This document shows, piece by piece, positions 1 through 9,081 of a DNA stretch of 64,000 bases (its first letter is position 1; every line of letters begins with the position of its first letter). This DNA comes from Streptomyces litmocidini (GTDB lineage: Bacteria > Actinomycetota > Actinomycetes > Streptomycetales > Streptomycetaceae), in assembly GCF_014649755.1 (NCBI RefSeq), contig NZ_BMTQ01000002.1, positions 262,761 through 326,760 of the forward strand, written 5' to 3'. Under the pieces are notes generated by a model. That model made no database searches. It had not been told where the DNA came from and saw only the letters and a list, made by a program, of their open reading frames with translations. The translations under genes were made by a program, and so were the position numbers.

Positions 1-888
1 TGGCTGCTCTTCTTCACCAACAAGGGCCGGGTCTACCGGGCCAAGGCGTACGAGCTGCCGGACGCCGGCCGGGACGCGCGCGGCCAGCACGTGGCCAACC
101 TGCTGGCCTTCCAGCCGGACGAGCAGATCGCCCAGATCCTGGCGATCCGCGACTACGAGGCCGCGCCGTACCTGGTGCTCGCCACCAAGGCCGGCCTGGT
201 GAAGAAGACCGCGCTGAAGGACTACGACTCGCCCCGCTCGGGCGGTGTCATCGCGATCAACCTCCGGGAGACCGCGGACGGCGGCGACGACGAGCTGATC
301 GGCGCCGAGCTGGTCTCCTCCGAGGACGACCTGCTCCTGGTCAGCAAGAAGGCGCAGTCGATCCGCTTCACCGCCACGGACGAGGCGCTGCGCCCGATGG
401 GACGCGCCACCTCGGGCGTCAAGGGGATGAGTTTCCGCGAGGACGACGAGCTTCTCTCGATGAATGTCGTCCGGCCCGGTACGTTCGTCTTCACCGCGAC
501 CGACGGCGGGTACGCGAAGCGCACCCCCGTCGACGAGTACCGCGTCCAGGGCCGTGGCGGCCTCGGCATCAAGGCCGCCAAGATCGTGGAGGACCGCGGC
601 TCGCTCGTGGGCGCGCTGGTGGTCGAGGAGACCGATGAGATCCTCGCCATCACGCTGTCCGGTGGTGTGATTCGTACGCGAGTCAACGAAGTCAGGGAGA
701 CCGGCCGTGACACCATGGGCGTCCAGCTGATCAACCTGGGCAAGCGCGATGCCGTCGTCGGCATCGCACGGAACGCCGAGGCCGGTGGCGACGACGAGGA
801 CGTCGACGATGCCGAGGGCGCCGTGGAGGCGGCCGAGGTCGAGGCGGTCGAGGGCACGGAGCCCTCGACCGGGGAGCACGAGGAGTAG
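1..888 (+). CDS. gyrA: DNA gyrase subunit A, C-terminal part (5' truncated by window edge)
   Basis: This is the last 295 codons of the gyrase A subunit, the breakage-reunion partner of GyrB. Only the DNA-wrapping beta-pinwheel domain is present, recognisable from repeated blades with conserved glycines and basic turns (for example [17 protein letters not shown] and [16 protein letters not shown]). The protein ends in a strongly acidic tail of Asp/Glu residues, common in actinobacterial GyrA. The reading frame is open from base 1, so the gene starts upstream of the window. It is followed after 3 bases by a DUF3566 gene, the order seen after gyrA in actinobacteria, placing the window close to dnaA/oriC. 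Confidence 0.97.
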   Translation, partial: WLLFFTNKGRVYRAKAYELPDAGRDARGQHVANLLAFQPDEQIAQILAIRDYEAAPYLVLATKAGLVKKTALKDYDSPRSGGVIAINLRETADGGDDELIGAELVSSEDDLLLVSKKAQSIRFTATDEALRPMGRATSGVKGMSFREDDELLSMNVVRPGTFVFTATDGGYAKRTPVDEYRVQGRGGLGIKAAKIVEDRGSLVGALVVEETDEILAITLSGGVIRTRVNEVRETGRDTMGVQLINLGKRDAVVGIARNAEAGGDDEDVDDAEGAVEAAEVEAVEGTEPSTGEHEE

Positions 889-891
889 AGC

Positions 892-1554
892 GTGAGTGGA
901 GCCACGGGCGCCGGATCGGCGGCTGCCGGAGCTTCTGCTGGTGCTGGAGCGAACGGTGCCCGTGGTTCCGCCACGGACTCCCAGGGGGTTGCGGTGACGG
1001 ACACTCGGGGGCAGCAGCCCTCGTACGAGACGTACAACGGGCCACTGCCCGGCGAGCGCCCCCAGGGGCAGCCGGGAGGCCCCTATCACCCGCCACAGGC
1101 GTACGGCACGCCTGAGGGCGGTACGCAGGGCGGACAGACCGGGGCCGTGCGCCGGCCGCGGACCGGGGCGCGCACGACGCCCAGGACGCGCAAGGCGCGG
1201 CTGCGGGTGGCCAAGGCCGACCCGTGGTCGGTCATGAAGGTGAGCTTCCTGCTCTCCATCGCGCTGGGCATCTGCACGGTCGTGGCCGCCGCGGTGCTGT
1301 GGATGGTCATGGACGCCATGGGCGTCTTCTCGACGGTCGGCGGCACGATCAGCGAGGCCACGGGCTCGAACGAGTCCAACGGCTTCGACCTGCAGTCGTT
1401 CCTGTCGCTGCCGCGGGTGCTGGTCTTCACCTCGGTGATCGCCGTGATCGACGTGGTCCTGATGACCGCGCTCGCGACGCTGGGCGCCTTCATCTACAAC
1501 CTGTCGGCCGGCTTCGTGGGCGGTGTGGAGCTCACGCTGGCGGAGGACGAGTAG
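892..1554 (+). CDS. DUF3566 transmembrane protein
   Basis: A 220-residue membrane protein starting with GTG immediately after gyrA and probably co-transcribed with it. Residues 1 to about 105 are a low-complexity Gly/Ala/Pro/Gln-rich, probably cytoplasmic and disordered region. Two hydrophobic segments follow, at roughly residues 113-138 and 174-206, with the short conserved ADPWSVMKVSF motif just before the first, typical of the DUF3566 family found downstream of gyrA in actinobacteria. Its function is unknown; the conserved location suggests a housekeeping or envelope role. The family assignment is confident, the role is not. Confidence 0.9.
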   Translation: MSGATGAGSAAAGASAGAGANGARGSATDSQGVAVTDTRGQQPSYETYNGPLPGERPQGQPGGPYHPPQAYGTPEGGTQGGQTGAVRRPRTGARTTPRTRKARLRVAKADPWSVMKVSFLLSIALGICTVVAAAVLWMVMDAMGVFSTVGGTISEATGSNESNGFDLQSFLSLPRVLVFTSVIAVIDVVLMTALATLGAFIYNLSAGFVGGVELTLAEDE

Positions 1555-1584
1555 TCCGCGTGGGGCCGGTCCCTTCCGCGTCCC

Positions 1585-1609
1585 CCGGGCCTCCGGCCCG
1601 GACGATTTT
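1585..1609 (+). terminator. Rho-independent terminator after gyrA operon
   Basis: A perfect 7-bp stem (CCGGGCC / GGCCCGG) with a 3-base loop is followed by ACGATTTT. It lies 30 bases after the DUF3566 stop codon and directly before the tRNA-Ile promoter. Confidence 0.6.
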
Positions 1610-1636
1610 GGGACTGGCCCCCACGTGCGCTAATGT
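1608..1636 (+). promoter_or_regulatory. Probable tRNA-Ile promoter
   Basis: TTGGGA (1608-1613) and TAATGT (1631-1636) are separated by 17 bases, a good match to the housekeeping sigma consensus, about 45 bases upstream of the mature tRNA-Ile 5' end. Inferred from sequence only. Confidence 0.5.
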
Positions 1637-1680
1637 TCAGGAGTCAGCGCGGCGGACACGGAGAAACCGCAGAGCGCGGC

Positions 1681-1754
1681 GGGGCTATAGCTCAGTTGGT
1701 TAGAGCGCATCCCTGATAAGGATGAGGCCACAGGTTCAAATCCTGTTAGCCCCA
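1681..1754 (+). tRNA. tRNA-Ile (anticodon GAT)
   Basis: A 74-base cloverleaf with 7-bp acceptor stem GGGGCTA/TAGCCCC, D-arm AGCTCAGTTGGTTAGAGC, anticodon loop CTGATAA with GAT at 1715-1717, and T-arm AGGTTCAAATCCT. The 3' CCA is not encoded. Its position after gyrA is conserved in many actinobacteria. Confidence 0.97.
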
Positions 1755-1760
1755 CAGATC

Positions 1761-1800
1761 GGATCGACCCGGATGGTACGCCATCCGGGTCGATCCTTTT
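1761..1800 (+). terminator. Rho-independent terminator after tRNA-Ile
   Basis: A perfect 16-bp inverted repeat (1761-1776 with 1781-1796) with a 4-base loop is followed by TTTT. It starts 6 bases after the tRNA. Confidence 0.85.
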
Positions 1801-1900
1801 GTGTGAGGTTTGAAGCCCGCACAGGTCACCGATCGGTATCGGTCGATGTGTAGAGTGGGCGTCAGAAGTCTCCTACGTCAACGAAAGACGAGGTCGCGCG

Positions 1901-2035
1901 GTGAAGAAGCTTCTCCTGGTCGCACTGGCCGCCATCGGCGGGCTCCTCGTGTACCGCCAGATCCAGGCGGATCGCGCCGAGCAGGACCTGTGGACGGAGG
2001 CGACCGACTCCGTGCCCGCAGGTTCCGGTGTCTGA
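1901..2035 (+). CDS. DLW-39 family small membrane peptide
   Basis: A 44-residue ORF starting with GTG. It has a basic start (VKK), one hydrophobic segment (LLLVALAAIGGLLVY, residues 4-18) and the Asp-Leu-Trp signature (EQDLWTEATD, residues 27-36) that names the DLW-39 family. The family is conserved downstream of gyrA/tRNA-Ile in Streptomyces; its function is unknown. The peptide is too short for most gene finders. A likely promoter region lies at about 1810-1860, after the tRNA-Ile terminator. Confidence 0.85.
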   Translation: MKKLLLVALAAIGGLLVYRQIQADRAEQDLWTEATDSVPAGSGV

Positions 2036-2219
2036 GCGACACACGTTCTGTGGGTGAGGCCCCGGCCGCGTGAGCGGTCCGGGGCCTCACTGCGTCTCGG
2101 CCCCCTCCGTGATTCGCCGGTGTGAATCATGTGCGTGCCCACGCGAAGTCGCCGTCCGGCGGCCCGGTGAAAGGCAGGATGGACCGGCACCGCAGGGCGG
2201 GAACGAACGGGAGGGACGC

Positions 2220-3572
2220 GTGAGCACGCAGGCCGGGAGGCGGACCGGGATCGGCCGGAGGGCGGGAGCCCTGATCGCGGCGGCCGCGGCGGTGGGCGCG
2301 GTGACGGCCCTGCCCGCCCAGGCCGCCCCGACGGCCCGGGCCGTCGGGGGCGCCGGAGCCGTCCGGGGCGGCGGGGAGGCCGGGGCCGCCGGGGGGCCGT
2401 CCGTGCCGCCGTACGCCTTCGACGGCTCGGCCCAGCGGATCCAGGGCGCCGCCTCCAGCCTCGACGCGAAGACCCTGCAGGCCGGCCGGACGTACCGCGA
2501 CACCCTCAAGAAGGACGGCAAGGCCTACTACCGGGTCGACCTCGACACGAAGCGGAACACGTACGTCTCCGTCGTCGCCGTCCCCGGGCCCGGAGGCAAG
2601 GTCGAGTACGGCGACGGCTTCAAGGTCGGCATCCAGGACAACACCGGAGCCGACTGCGGCCACCAGCAGGTCGACTTCGGCTCCGGTCAGTACGCCAGGC
2701 CGCTCGCCGCCTACGCCCGCAGGACCGTCGACCCGGGCTCCTCCAGCTGCCAGGAGCAGGGCGCCCACTACGTGCTCGTCGAGCGCGAGTCGGCGGCGAC
2801 CTCCACCCCGGACGACTGGGAGCTGGAGCTCCGGTACGTCACCGAGCCCCTCCTCGAGCGGCCCGGCCCCACCGCCCTCCCCGAGGCCTGGCCGTCCGGC
2901 ACGCCCGCGCCGCCGGCCGGAGGGCAGCAGAAGCGGCAGGGAGGCGCCGGGTTCCACGAGGCCGTCGCCCTGCGGGAGGGCGAGTGGCGGGCCGACATCC
3001 GGCCCGGCCAGACCCTCTTCTACCGGGTGCCGGTGGACTGGGGTCAGCAGCTCTTCGCCGGCGCCGAGCTGGGCAGCGGCACCGAGGGGGACTCCGTGAG
3101 CGACGCCCTCACCCTCACCCTCGACAACCCGGCCCTCGGCTTCGTCGACACGGCCACGGTCCGTTACGACGGGAAGCCCGCCACGCTGGCGCTCGACCCG
3201 CTGCGGCCGGTCGCCCACGAGAACCGCACCTCGTACCAGGAGGCCACCAGCGGCATGCGGTTCGCCGGCTGGTACTACCTGACGGCGACGCTGAGCCCCG
3301 AGGTCGCCGCCGAGTACGGCGACGGGCCGGTGCCGCTGACGCTCCGGGTGAACGTCGAGGGCAGCCCGAAGCAGGCACCCCCGTACGACGCGGACCCCGG
3401 GATCTTCTCGGTGATGGCGGACGACCGGGAGGCCGCGGCGAACGGCGCCACCGGGGCCCCGGCCACGACGAACGGCACGATGGCGATCGTCGCGACCGCG
3501 GGCATCGGCACCGGGACCGTCCTGCTCCTCGGGCTCGGGGCCTGGACCCTGCTGGCCCGGCGGCGGGCCTGA
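2220..3572 (+). CDS. Secreted, C-terminally membrane-anchored protein of unknown function
   Basis: A 450-residue protein. The GTG start at 2220 is chosen because GGGAGGG lies 5-10 bases upstream and a classical signal peptide follows: basic residues 7-14, hydrophobic core 17-31 and AQA-A cleavage near residue 35. The mature part is a large beta-rich extracytoplasmic domain with a few cysteines (DNTGADCGHQQVDF, SSCQEQG). A C-terminal hydrophobic segment at about residues 423-446 is followed by RRR, giving a type I membrane topology. No enzymatic motif was recognised. It converges with the downstream kinase gene, whose stop lies 4 bases away; a link with that kinase is only inferred from position. 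Confidence 0.8.
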   Translation: MSTQAGRRTGIGRRAGALIAAAAAVGAVTALPAQAAPTARAVGGAGAVRGGGEAGAAGGPSVPPYAFDGSAQRIQGAASSLDAKTLQAGRTYRDTLKKDGKAYYRVDLDTKRNTYVSVVAVPGPGGKVEYGDGFKVGIQDNTGADCGHQQVDFGSGQYARPLAAYARRTVDPGSSSCQEQGAHYVLVERESAATSTPDDWELELRYVTEPLLERPGPTALPEAWPSGTPAPPAGGQQKRQGGAGFHEAVALREGEWRADIRPGQTLFYRVPVDWGQQLFAGAELGSGTEGDSVSDALTLTLDNPALGFVDTATVRYDGKPATLALDPLRPVAHENRTSYQEATSGMRFAGWYYLTATLSPEVAAEYGDGPVPLTLRVNVEGSPKQAPPYDADPGIFSVMADDREAAANGATGAPATTNGTMAIVATAGIGTGTVLLLGLGAWTLLARRRA

Positions 3573-3576
3573 GGCC

Positions 3577-5082
3577 TCAGACCTGCGTCAGGGCCCAGAA
3601 GCCGACCGCGAGGCACACCAGCGCGACCAGGAGCACCGGGACCGCCACCTTCGGGGGCGGTCCCGGACGGCGCGCGGGGGCGTGCGGGGCGGGGGCCTGG
3701 GCGGGGCGCGGGGCGTACGGGTGGGCGGGAGCCGGTCCGTACGGCGTCGCGGGGGCGGGCGCCTGCTCGAAGGCCGGGGCCGGGGCCGGGCGCGGGAACG
3801 GCGGAGGCAGGGGGAAGCTGCCGGTCTCGGAGGGCCCGGGCAGCGGCGGGGACGCCGGGGCGTGGGCGAGGGGCCGGTACGCGGGGTGCGTTTGGTGCTG
3901 CGGTGGGTACTGCGGCGGCGGTACGGGTTGTACCGGCCGTACGGGCGGCACCTGGGCCGGTGCGGGGGCGGGAGAGGGGGCGGAGAGGCCCGTGGCGGCG
4001 GGGCGCGGGGGCTCCGTGGGGCCCGGGTGCCCGTCGGGTCGGGGGGTCTCGGCAGGGCCTGTGGAAGCTGTGGGGCCCGTGGGACCCGCAGAGGCCCTGG
4101 GGTCGGTGGGGCTCGTGAGACCTGCGGGGCCTGTGGGGCTTGTGGGACCCAAGGGGCTCGTGGGACGCGCAGAACCTGCGGGGTTCGGGGGGCCGGTAGG
4201 GACCGTGGGGCCTTCTGGGCCGAATCCGGCCGGGAGGGGGCCGAGTTGGTCGGAGATCTCCACCGGCGCCTCGTCGGCGCGCGGCTCGGGCAGCATCTCC
4301 ACGGCGGCGCTCAGCGCCTTGCGCGCTCCCGTGGCCGTCCGGAAGCGTGCCTGGGGATCGGGCTGGAGCAGTCCGGCGAGCACCTGCCACAGGGGCTCCG
4401 GGACGCCCTCGGGGGCGCCCGGGGTGCCGTGCGCGAGGAAGTGCTCGACCAGCGCCCGGGAGTCCGGCCTGCGGCCCTTGAGCAGATAGAGCGCGACCAG
4501 CCCGACGGCGAAGAGGTCGGCGGTGAAGTCCGGCTCGGCGCCGAGGAGCTGCTCCGGCGCGAAGTAGCCGGGCGTCCCCACCACGTGGTCGGTCTCGGTG
4601 AGGCGGGGTTCGCCCTTGCGCATGGAGATGCCGAAGTCGGACAGCCGCAGGTGCGGCCGCCCGGTGCCGGTGACCTCCATGAGGATGTTGGCGGGCTTGA
4701 TGTCCCGGTGCACGACCCCCTCGGCGTGCACCGCGGCCAGGCCCCAGAGCAGCTGGTCGAGCAGGGCGCAGACGAAGCGGGGCGGCAGCGGCCCGTGGTC
4801 CCCGATGACGTGGGCCAGCGAGCCGCCGGCCACCAGGTCCATGGTGAAGAGGACCTTGTCGTCGTCGGCGGCCCAGCTGGCCGGGGCGAGGACGTGCGGA
4901 TGGTCGATCCGCAGCGCCTGCTCGCGGACGAAGCGGAGCAGCGTGTGCGCGTCGCCCTGCAGGAGCACCTTGGCCGCCACGTAGCGGCGGCGCCGGTGGT
5001 CCCAGGCGCGCCACACGGCGCCCGCCCCGCCGCGTCCGATCGGGTCGACCAGCTCGTACCGGCCAGCGAAGACCTCACCCAT
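3577..5082 (-). CDS. Membrane-anchored serine/threonine protein kinase (Hanks type)
   Basis: A 501-residue kinase. The catalytic domain (residues about 8-265) has a glycine-rich loop IGRGGAGAV (15-23), the ATP-binding lysine AAK (Lys38), the catalytic loop HRDIKPANIL, the metal-binding DFG motif and the GTPGYFAPEQ activation segment. A long low-complexity linker (about 280-470) follows, rich in Pro/Gly/Thr with collagen-like S/T-P-T-G-P runs. One C-terminal transmembrane helix ends the protein (VAVPVLLVALVCLAVGFWAL). Unlike PknB later in the window it has no PASTA domains. It probably phosphorylates cytoplasmic regulators; the substrate is unknown. Confidence 0.92.
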   Translation of the reverse strand: MGEVFAGRYELVDPIGRGGAGAVWRAWDHRRRRYVAAKVLLQGDAHTLLRFVREQALRIDHPHVLAPASWAADDDKVLFTMDLVAGGSLAHVIGDHGPLPPRFVCALLDQLLWGLAAVHAEGVVHRDIKPANILMEVTGTGRPHLRLSDFGISMRKGEPRLTETDHVVGTPGYFAPEQLLGAEPDFTADLFAVGLVALYLLKGRRPDSRALVEHFLAHGTPGAPEGVPEPLWQVLAGLLQPDPQARFRTATGARKALSAAVEMLPEPRADEAPVEISDQLGPLPAGFGPEGPTVPTGPPNPAGSARPTSPLGPTSPTGPAGLTSPTDPRASAGPTGPTASTGPAETPRPDGHPGPTEPPRPAATGLSAPSPAPAPAQVPPVRPVQPVPPPQYPPQHQTHPAYRPLAHAPASPPLPGPSETGSFPLPPPFPRPAPAPAFEQAPAPATPYGPAPAHPYAPRPAQAPAPHAPARRPGPPPKVAVPVLLVALVCLAVGFWALTQV

Positions 5083-5146
5083 CGCGCTGCGTCCGCTCCC
5101 CGTGTGCGTCGGCTCTCCGCGGTGCCGGCCGGCTGCCGGGCCCGCG

Positions 5147-5695
5147 TCAGTTCTGGTGCGACTCGTAGTGGGCGACCGCGTCGGCGGTGCGCCCGGCGCC
5201 GTACACCCGGAGGAACTCTGCCAGTTCCGGGTGGGCCGGGGCGAGCGAGTCGGCGGCGTCGAGGATGTCGCCGGCGGCCGCCACGGAGCGCAGCAGGGAC
5301 TGGATCTCGCGGACCACGCGGCGCACGGTCGGACCGCCCGAGACGGTGCTCGGCTGGGCCGTGCCGGTCAGGACGGAACCGCCCTGGGACTTCTTGACCT
5401 CGTCCATCCGGTCGGTGGCCTCGGCGGCGCTGACGCTGCCGTCGGCGACCTGGACGGCGAGTTCCTGGAGGGCCTGGACGCGCTGGACGACGGCCGGGTT
5501 GCCGATCTTGGCCCGCTGGCCGCTCATCAGCTGGGACAGCATGGGTGCGGAGAGCCCGAGCACGGCCGCGAGCCTGGCCTGATTGAGCCCGAGGTCGTCG
5601 ATCAGGCGACGGAAGAGCGCCCCCAGCGGCTCTCCGTACCAACTGCGCTGAAGCTCTCTGGCTCTCGCCGTGGCTTCCTGCTGCGCTGCGTCCAT
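5147..5695 (-). CDS. Helix-turn-helix DNA-binding protein
   Basis: A 182-residue cytoplasmic protein with an XRE-like helix-turn-helix at about residues 33-63 (LNQARLAAVLGLSAPMLSQLMSGQRAKIG), in which SAPMLSQL looks like the recognition helix. The C-terminal half is helical and lacks a recognisable ligand domain. It is transcribed in the same direction as the kinase gene downstream (64 bases apart), so the two may be functionally linked, but no operator was identified. It looks like a core Streptomyces gene between gyrA and tRNA-Ala. Confidence 0.85.
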   Translation of the reverse strand: MDAAQQEATARARELQRSWYGEPLGALFRRLIDDLGLNQARLAAVLGLSAPMLSQLMSGQRAKIGNPAVVQRVQALQELAVQVADGSVSAAEATDRMDEVKKSQGGSVLTGTAQPSTVSGGPTVRRVVREIQSLLRSVAAAGDILDAADSLAPAHPELAEFLRVYGAGRTADAVAHYESHQN

Positions 5696-5822
5696 TGCTT
5701 CTCCCCATCCCTTGGTTCGCCACTGCGAACCCCGGTCAGCATCTTACGGAGCGTGGTTGCGGACCGGGAGTCCCATCCTTTTGCCGGACATGGGGGGTGA
5801 CCCGGTACGCTGTCCTCGTTCC

Positions 5823-5895
5823 GGGGCCTTAGCTCAGTTGGTAGAGCGCTGTCTTTGCATGGCAGATGTCAGGGGTTCGACTCCCCTAGGCTCCA
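5823..5895 (+). tRNA. tRNA-Ala (anticodon TGC)
   Basis: A 73-base cloverleaf: acceptor GGGGCCT/AGGCTCC (one G-T wobble), D-arm AGCTCAGTTGGTAGAGC, anticodon loop TTTGCAT with TGC at 5856-5858, and T-arm AGGGGTTCGACTCCCCT. CCA is not encoded. The biosynthetic cluster begins directly after this tRNA. Confidence 0.97.
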
Positions 5896-5903
5896 CCCGC
5901 GAA

Positions 5904-5945
5904 ATGCCCCCCGACCTGTGGAAAACCCAGGTCGGGGGGCATTTT
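5904..5945 (+). terminator. Rho-independent terminator after tRNA-Ala
   Basis: A perfect 15-bp inverted repeat (5904-5918 with 5928-5942) with a 9-base loop, ending in a T-run. It starts 8 bases after the tRNA. Confidence 0.85.
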
Positions 5946-6117
5946 GGTGCGCGCGGAGGGGCGGGGGCGCTGGACTCCCGCTCGGGGCTCGCTCGAGTGA
6001 ACCGGTCATGGGGCGATCCATGACGACGGCCCTGGGAGGCGCGGACGAGGCGTGTCATCGTCGATACCGACATCGCTGGTCAGTCTCTCCAATATCGAAT
6101 CACTCCGGGGGAGTTTC

Positions 6118-6960
6118 ATGGATGTGGGGATTCTCGGGCCGCTCGCGGTCCGTCTGAACGGACAGTCGATCGTTCCCAGCGCGGGCAAGCCGCGCCAACT
6201 GCTCGCGCTGCTCGCCATCAGAGCGGAGCGGGTGGTGACCGTGCCGACGCTGATGGAGGAGATCTGGGGGGACGCGATCCCCAAGAGCGCGGCCACCACG
6301 CTGCAGACGTACATCCTCCATCTGCGCCGGAAGGTGACCGCGGCGCTGCGTGCCGGCGGGCCGGGCTGCGGGCCCGGCCGGGACGGGGACGCCAAGGAGG
6401 TGCTCACGACCTGCTTCGGGGGGTACCGGCTCGCCGTGCGTCCGGAGGACAGCGACCTGCGGGAGTTCCAGTCGCTGGCGGCCCGTGGATCGACGGCGCT
6501 GGAGGCGGGCGACGCGCGGGCCGCGTCCGCGACGCTGGAGCGGGCGCTCGGGCTCTGGAGGGGACCCGCACTGGTGGACGTGCCGGTCGGGCGGGTCCTG
6601 GGGGTCGAGGTGCTCGGGATGGAGGAGCAGCGCACCCGGGTCCTCGAGCAGCGGATCGAGGCGGACCTGCTGCTCGGGCGGCACGCCTCGCTCCTGGCCG
6701 AGCTGCGGATGCTGGTCGCCCGGCACCCGATGAACGAGAACCTGGCCGCGCAGCTGATGACGGCGCTGTACCGCTCGGGCGGGGTGTGGCGGGCGCTCGA
6801 GGTGTTCCAGGAGTTGCGCAGGACCCTCATCGAGGAGCTGGGGGTGGAGCCCTCGCACCGCCTGCAGCGGCTGCACCGGGCGGTGCTCTCCGGCGAGCCC
6901 GGGCTGGACCTGGAGTGGGAGCGGGCGCAGTACGCCGGCCCGTCTCTGATGCGCACCTGA
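6118..6960 (+). CDS. SARP family pathway-specific transcriptional activator
   Basis: A 280-residue regulator with the SARP layout: an OmpR-like winged-helix DNA-binding domain (residues 1-95; GKPRQLLALLAIRAERVV, LMEEIWGD, TTLQTYILHLRRKV) and a bacterial transcriptional activation domain (about 105-260; LYRSGGVWRALEVFQELRRTLIEELGVEPS). The length matches stand-alone activators of the ActII-ORF4/DnrI type, with no NB-ARC extension. The ATG at 6118 is chosen for the GGGGGAG 6 bases upstream and for the family-typical VGILGPL start. These proteins bind heptamer direct repeats with an 11-bp period, and such repeats occur throughout this cluster (12884, 15084, 20608, 21582, 30918, 30972, 35858, 37091, 38744). 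It is therefore the likely master switch of the pathway. Confidence 0.93.
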   Translation: MDVGILGPLAVRLNGQSIVPSAGKPRQLLALLAIRAERVVTVPTLMEEIWGDAIPKSAATTLQTYILHLRRKVTAALRAGGPGCGPGRDGDAKEVLTTCFGGYRLAVRPEDSDLREFQSLAARGSTALEAGDARAASATLERALGLWRGPALVDVPVGRVLGVEVLGMEEQRTRVLEQRIEADLLLGRHASLLAELRMLVARHPMNENLAAQLMTALYRSGGVWRALEVFQELRRTLIEELGVEPSHRLQRLHRAVLSGEPGLDLEWERAQYAGPSLMRT

Positions 6961-6982
6961 CGCGTACGGGTCCGGCCGGGCG

Positions 6983-7591
6983 TCAGACCAGCCAGCCGGA
7001 CTCGTGCGCGATGCGCACCGCGTCGACGCGGTTGCGGGCGTTCAGCTTGGTGACGACCGAGGTCAGGTAGTTGCGGACGGTCCCCGTGGACAGGTGCAGC
7101 CGGGCGGCGATCTCCGGGGCCTCGTCGCCCGCGGCGGTGAGGCGGAGGACCTCCAGCTCCCGTTTGGTGAGCGGGCTCTCCGCACCGTCCCAGGCCGCGA
7201 GGGCGAGCTGGAGGTCGATGGCGCGGTGACCGGCCGCGATCCGGCGGATGGCCTCGGCGAGTTCCTGGGGCGAGGCGTCCTTCGGCAGGAAGCCGGCCAC
7301 CTTGGCGTCCAGTGCCCGGCGCAGGACGCCGGGGCGGCTGAGGCTCGTCAGGATGAGGGTGCGGCAGGAGGGGAGCTCCTCGGCGAGCAGGGCCGCCGCC
7401 GTCAGGCCGTCGATGCCGGGGAGCCCGATGTCGATGATCGCCACGTCGGGGCGGTGCTCCAGGGCGGTCGGGAGGATCCTGTCGCCGCGCTCGACCTGCG
7501 CGACCACCTCGAGGTCGTCCTCCAGGCCCAGCAGCGCCACCAGTGCGCCGCGGACCATGCCCATGTCCTCAGCCAGCAATATCCGTATCAC
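6983..7591 (-). CDS. NarL/DesR-type response regulator
   Basis: A 202-residue regulator with an N-terminal receiver domain (acidic pocket LLAEDMG, phospho-acceptor Asp in VAIIDIGLPGIDG near residue 52, conserved FLPKDAS lysine) and a C-terminal LuxR-type HTH (about 140-198; LTKRELEVLRLTAAGDEAPEIAARLHLSTGTVRNY). The start is GTG. It lies 45 bases downstream of the histidine kinase gene on the same strand, forming a cognate pair. Convergent with the SARP gene, it could tune cluster expression; its targets cannot be read from sequence. Confidence 0.93.
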   Translation of the reverse strand: MIRILLAEDMGMVRGALVALLGLEDDLEVVAQVERGDRILPTALEHRPDVAIIDIGLPGIDGLTAAALLAEELPSCRTLILTSLSRPGVLRRALDAKVAGFLPKDASPQELAEAIRRIAAGHRAIDLQLALAAWDGAESPLTKRELEVLRLTAAGDEAPEIAARLHLSTGTVRNYLTSVVTKLNARNRVDAVRIAHESGWLV

Positions 7592-7636
7592 TGTGGTGAA
7601 CCCCCCGTGGTCCGACTGTATTCACACTACAATTGT

Positions 7637-8893
7637 TTACTTCTGTGCGTTCTCCATCCGATTAAGGTCGAATGTGTCAGGTCGGGCGCCCAGTGGTGCG
7701 CGGGCGGTCATCCGGAACCAACCGTCGTCGCCCAGTTCGGTGGTGAGGCTGCCGCCGAGGCGGCCGAGGCGGTGGGTGAGGTTGCCCAGGCCGGTGCCGC
7801 CGGGCTCGTCCGCCGCCTGCCGGGGCACGGGCCCCGCCGCCCCGAAGGGGTTCCGGCCGACGGGCTCCACGCCGTCGTTGTCGATGCTGAGCGTGACCAC
7901 GCCGCCCTCCTCCGCGCACCGGATCGCGCACCGGTGGACGTGGCTGTGCCGCAGCGCGTTGGTGACGCCCTCGCGCAGCACGGTGGCGAGCACCGTGTCG
8001 ATCTGCGGCGGCAGCGGGCCCGTGCCGACGGTCGCCACCACCTCGATGCCGGCCGCCTCCAGCATCGAGCGGGTGGCGGCCACCTCTTCGCGCAACGACA
8101 TGTCGCGGTAGCCGGTCGCGACCTTGCGCACATCGGCGAGCGACTGGCGGGACAGGGCGAGGATCGAGTCGGTCTCCGCCCTGGCGGGGGCCGGCATGTC
8201 CGGCACCAGCCGGCGGACCAGCTCGGTCTTCAGGGTGATCGCGGACAGGTTGTAGCCGAGCAGGTCGTGGAGGTCCCGGGAGAAGCGGAGCCGCTCCTCG
8301 GCCACGGCCAGTCTGGCCAGATCGGAACGCTGCGCGTGCAGACGGGCCACCAGACGGGTCAGGGTGCTCAGCCCGAACACCACGAGCCCGGTGACGAGGG
8401 TGGTCTCCAGCGTGTAGACGCTGTCGAAGAGGCTGCGGTCGACGACGAACGCCGAGTACCCGTAGAGGGAGAGCCCGATCGCCACGTACAGCGGCCAGGC
8501 CGTCCTGGCCGGGAGGAGCAGGAGGACGGAGCCGGCCAGGAAACCGCACATCGCTCCCCACGCCAGGTGGAACAGCGCGAGCGGTAGGAAGCAGCACGCG
8601 GCCTGCAGGGCGAGGGTGGTGACGCGGCATCCGTACGAGCTCTGCCGGGCCTGCGGCCTGGAGTGCACGAGCTGGAGCCCGAATATCACGAGCAGGGCGA
8701 GGAATCCGATGCCGTTCTCCAGGGGGGAGGAGCCGGCATCGAGGATGTTCACGGCGGTGACCAGGGAGTATCCGGCCATGGTGGCCAGCAGGACCGAGCG
8801 GGCCAGGCGGGGGGCCGGCACCGTGGAGCCGTCGTGAGAGAGGTGCGCCGCGGCGCCGTTCGGATCGTCAGGATGGTGTTCCGTCGAGTTCAT
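7637..8893 (-). CDS. Sensor histidine kinase (NarL/DesK type)
   Basis: A 418-residue membrane sensor kinase with four to six hydrophobic segments between residues about 30 and 185. A HisKA_3 dimerisation domain carries the phospho-acceptor His in FSRDLHDLLGYNLSAI (near residue 225). A GHKL ATPase domain follows, with the N-box LREGVTNALRHS and the G-box GGTGLGNLTHRLG. The ATG at 8893 gives the expected membrane N-terminus. It precedes its response regulator (7591-6983). The ligand is unknown. Confidence 0.92.
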   Translation of the reverse strand: MNSTEHHPDDPNGAAAHLSHDGSTVPAPRLARSVLLATMAGYSLVTAVNILDAGSSPLENGIGFLALLVIFGLQLVHSRPQARQSSYGCRVTTLALQAACCFLPLALFHLAWGAMCGFLAGSVLLLLPARTAWPLYVAIGLSLYGYSAFVVDRSLFDSVYTLETTLVTGLVVFGLSTLTRLVARLHAQRSDLARLAVAEERLRFSRDLHDLLGYNLSAITLKTELVRRLVPDMPAPARAETDSILALSRQSLADVRKVATGYRDMSLREEVAATRSMLEAAGIEVVATVGTGPLPPQIDTVLATVLREGVTNALRHSHVHRCAIRCAEEGGVVTLSIDNDGVEPVGRNPFGAAGPVPRQAADEPGGTGLGNLTHRLGRLGGSLTTELGDDGWFRMTARAPLGARPDTFDLNRMENAQK

Positions 8894-9081
8894 CAGAGGG
8901 GACGACCTCTCTGTGGGGGAAGAGACGTACCGGAAGGTATCGCGATGCCGATCATGGAAATATCGGACCGCGCTGTCCGGATCACCATCGGCTCCGACCT
9001 CGGTGAACGGTCTCCGAACAGCGGCGGATTCCCCGCCGCCGGAGGGCGATGGCCGAGAGGGACGGCCCGGCGTCACCGGGG

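Noticed and set aside
2984..5397. Long overlapping ORFs opposite and beside the Ser/Thr kinase gene
   Set aside because: Arg/Gly/Pro-rich translations without domains; the minus-strand kinase frame contains all kinase motifs.
8894..9081. Small gene between the histidine kinase and YcaO genes
   Set aside because: Only short ORFs without a convincing ribosome-binding site or recognisable motif; treated as promoter region of the kinase gene.
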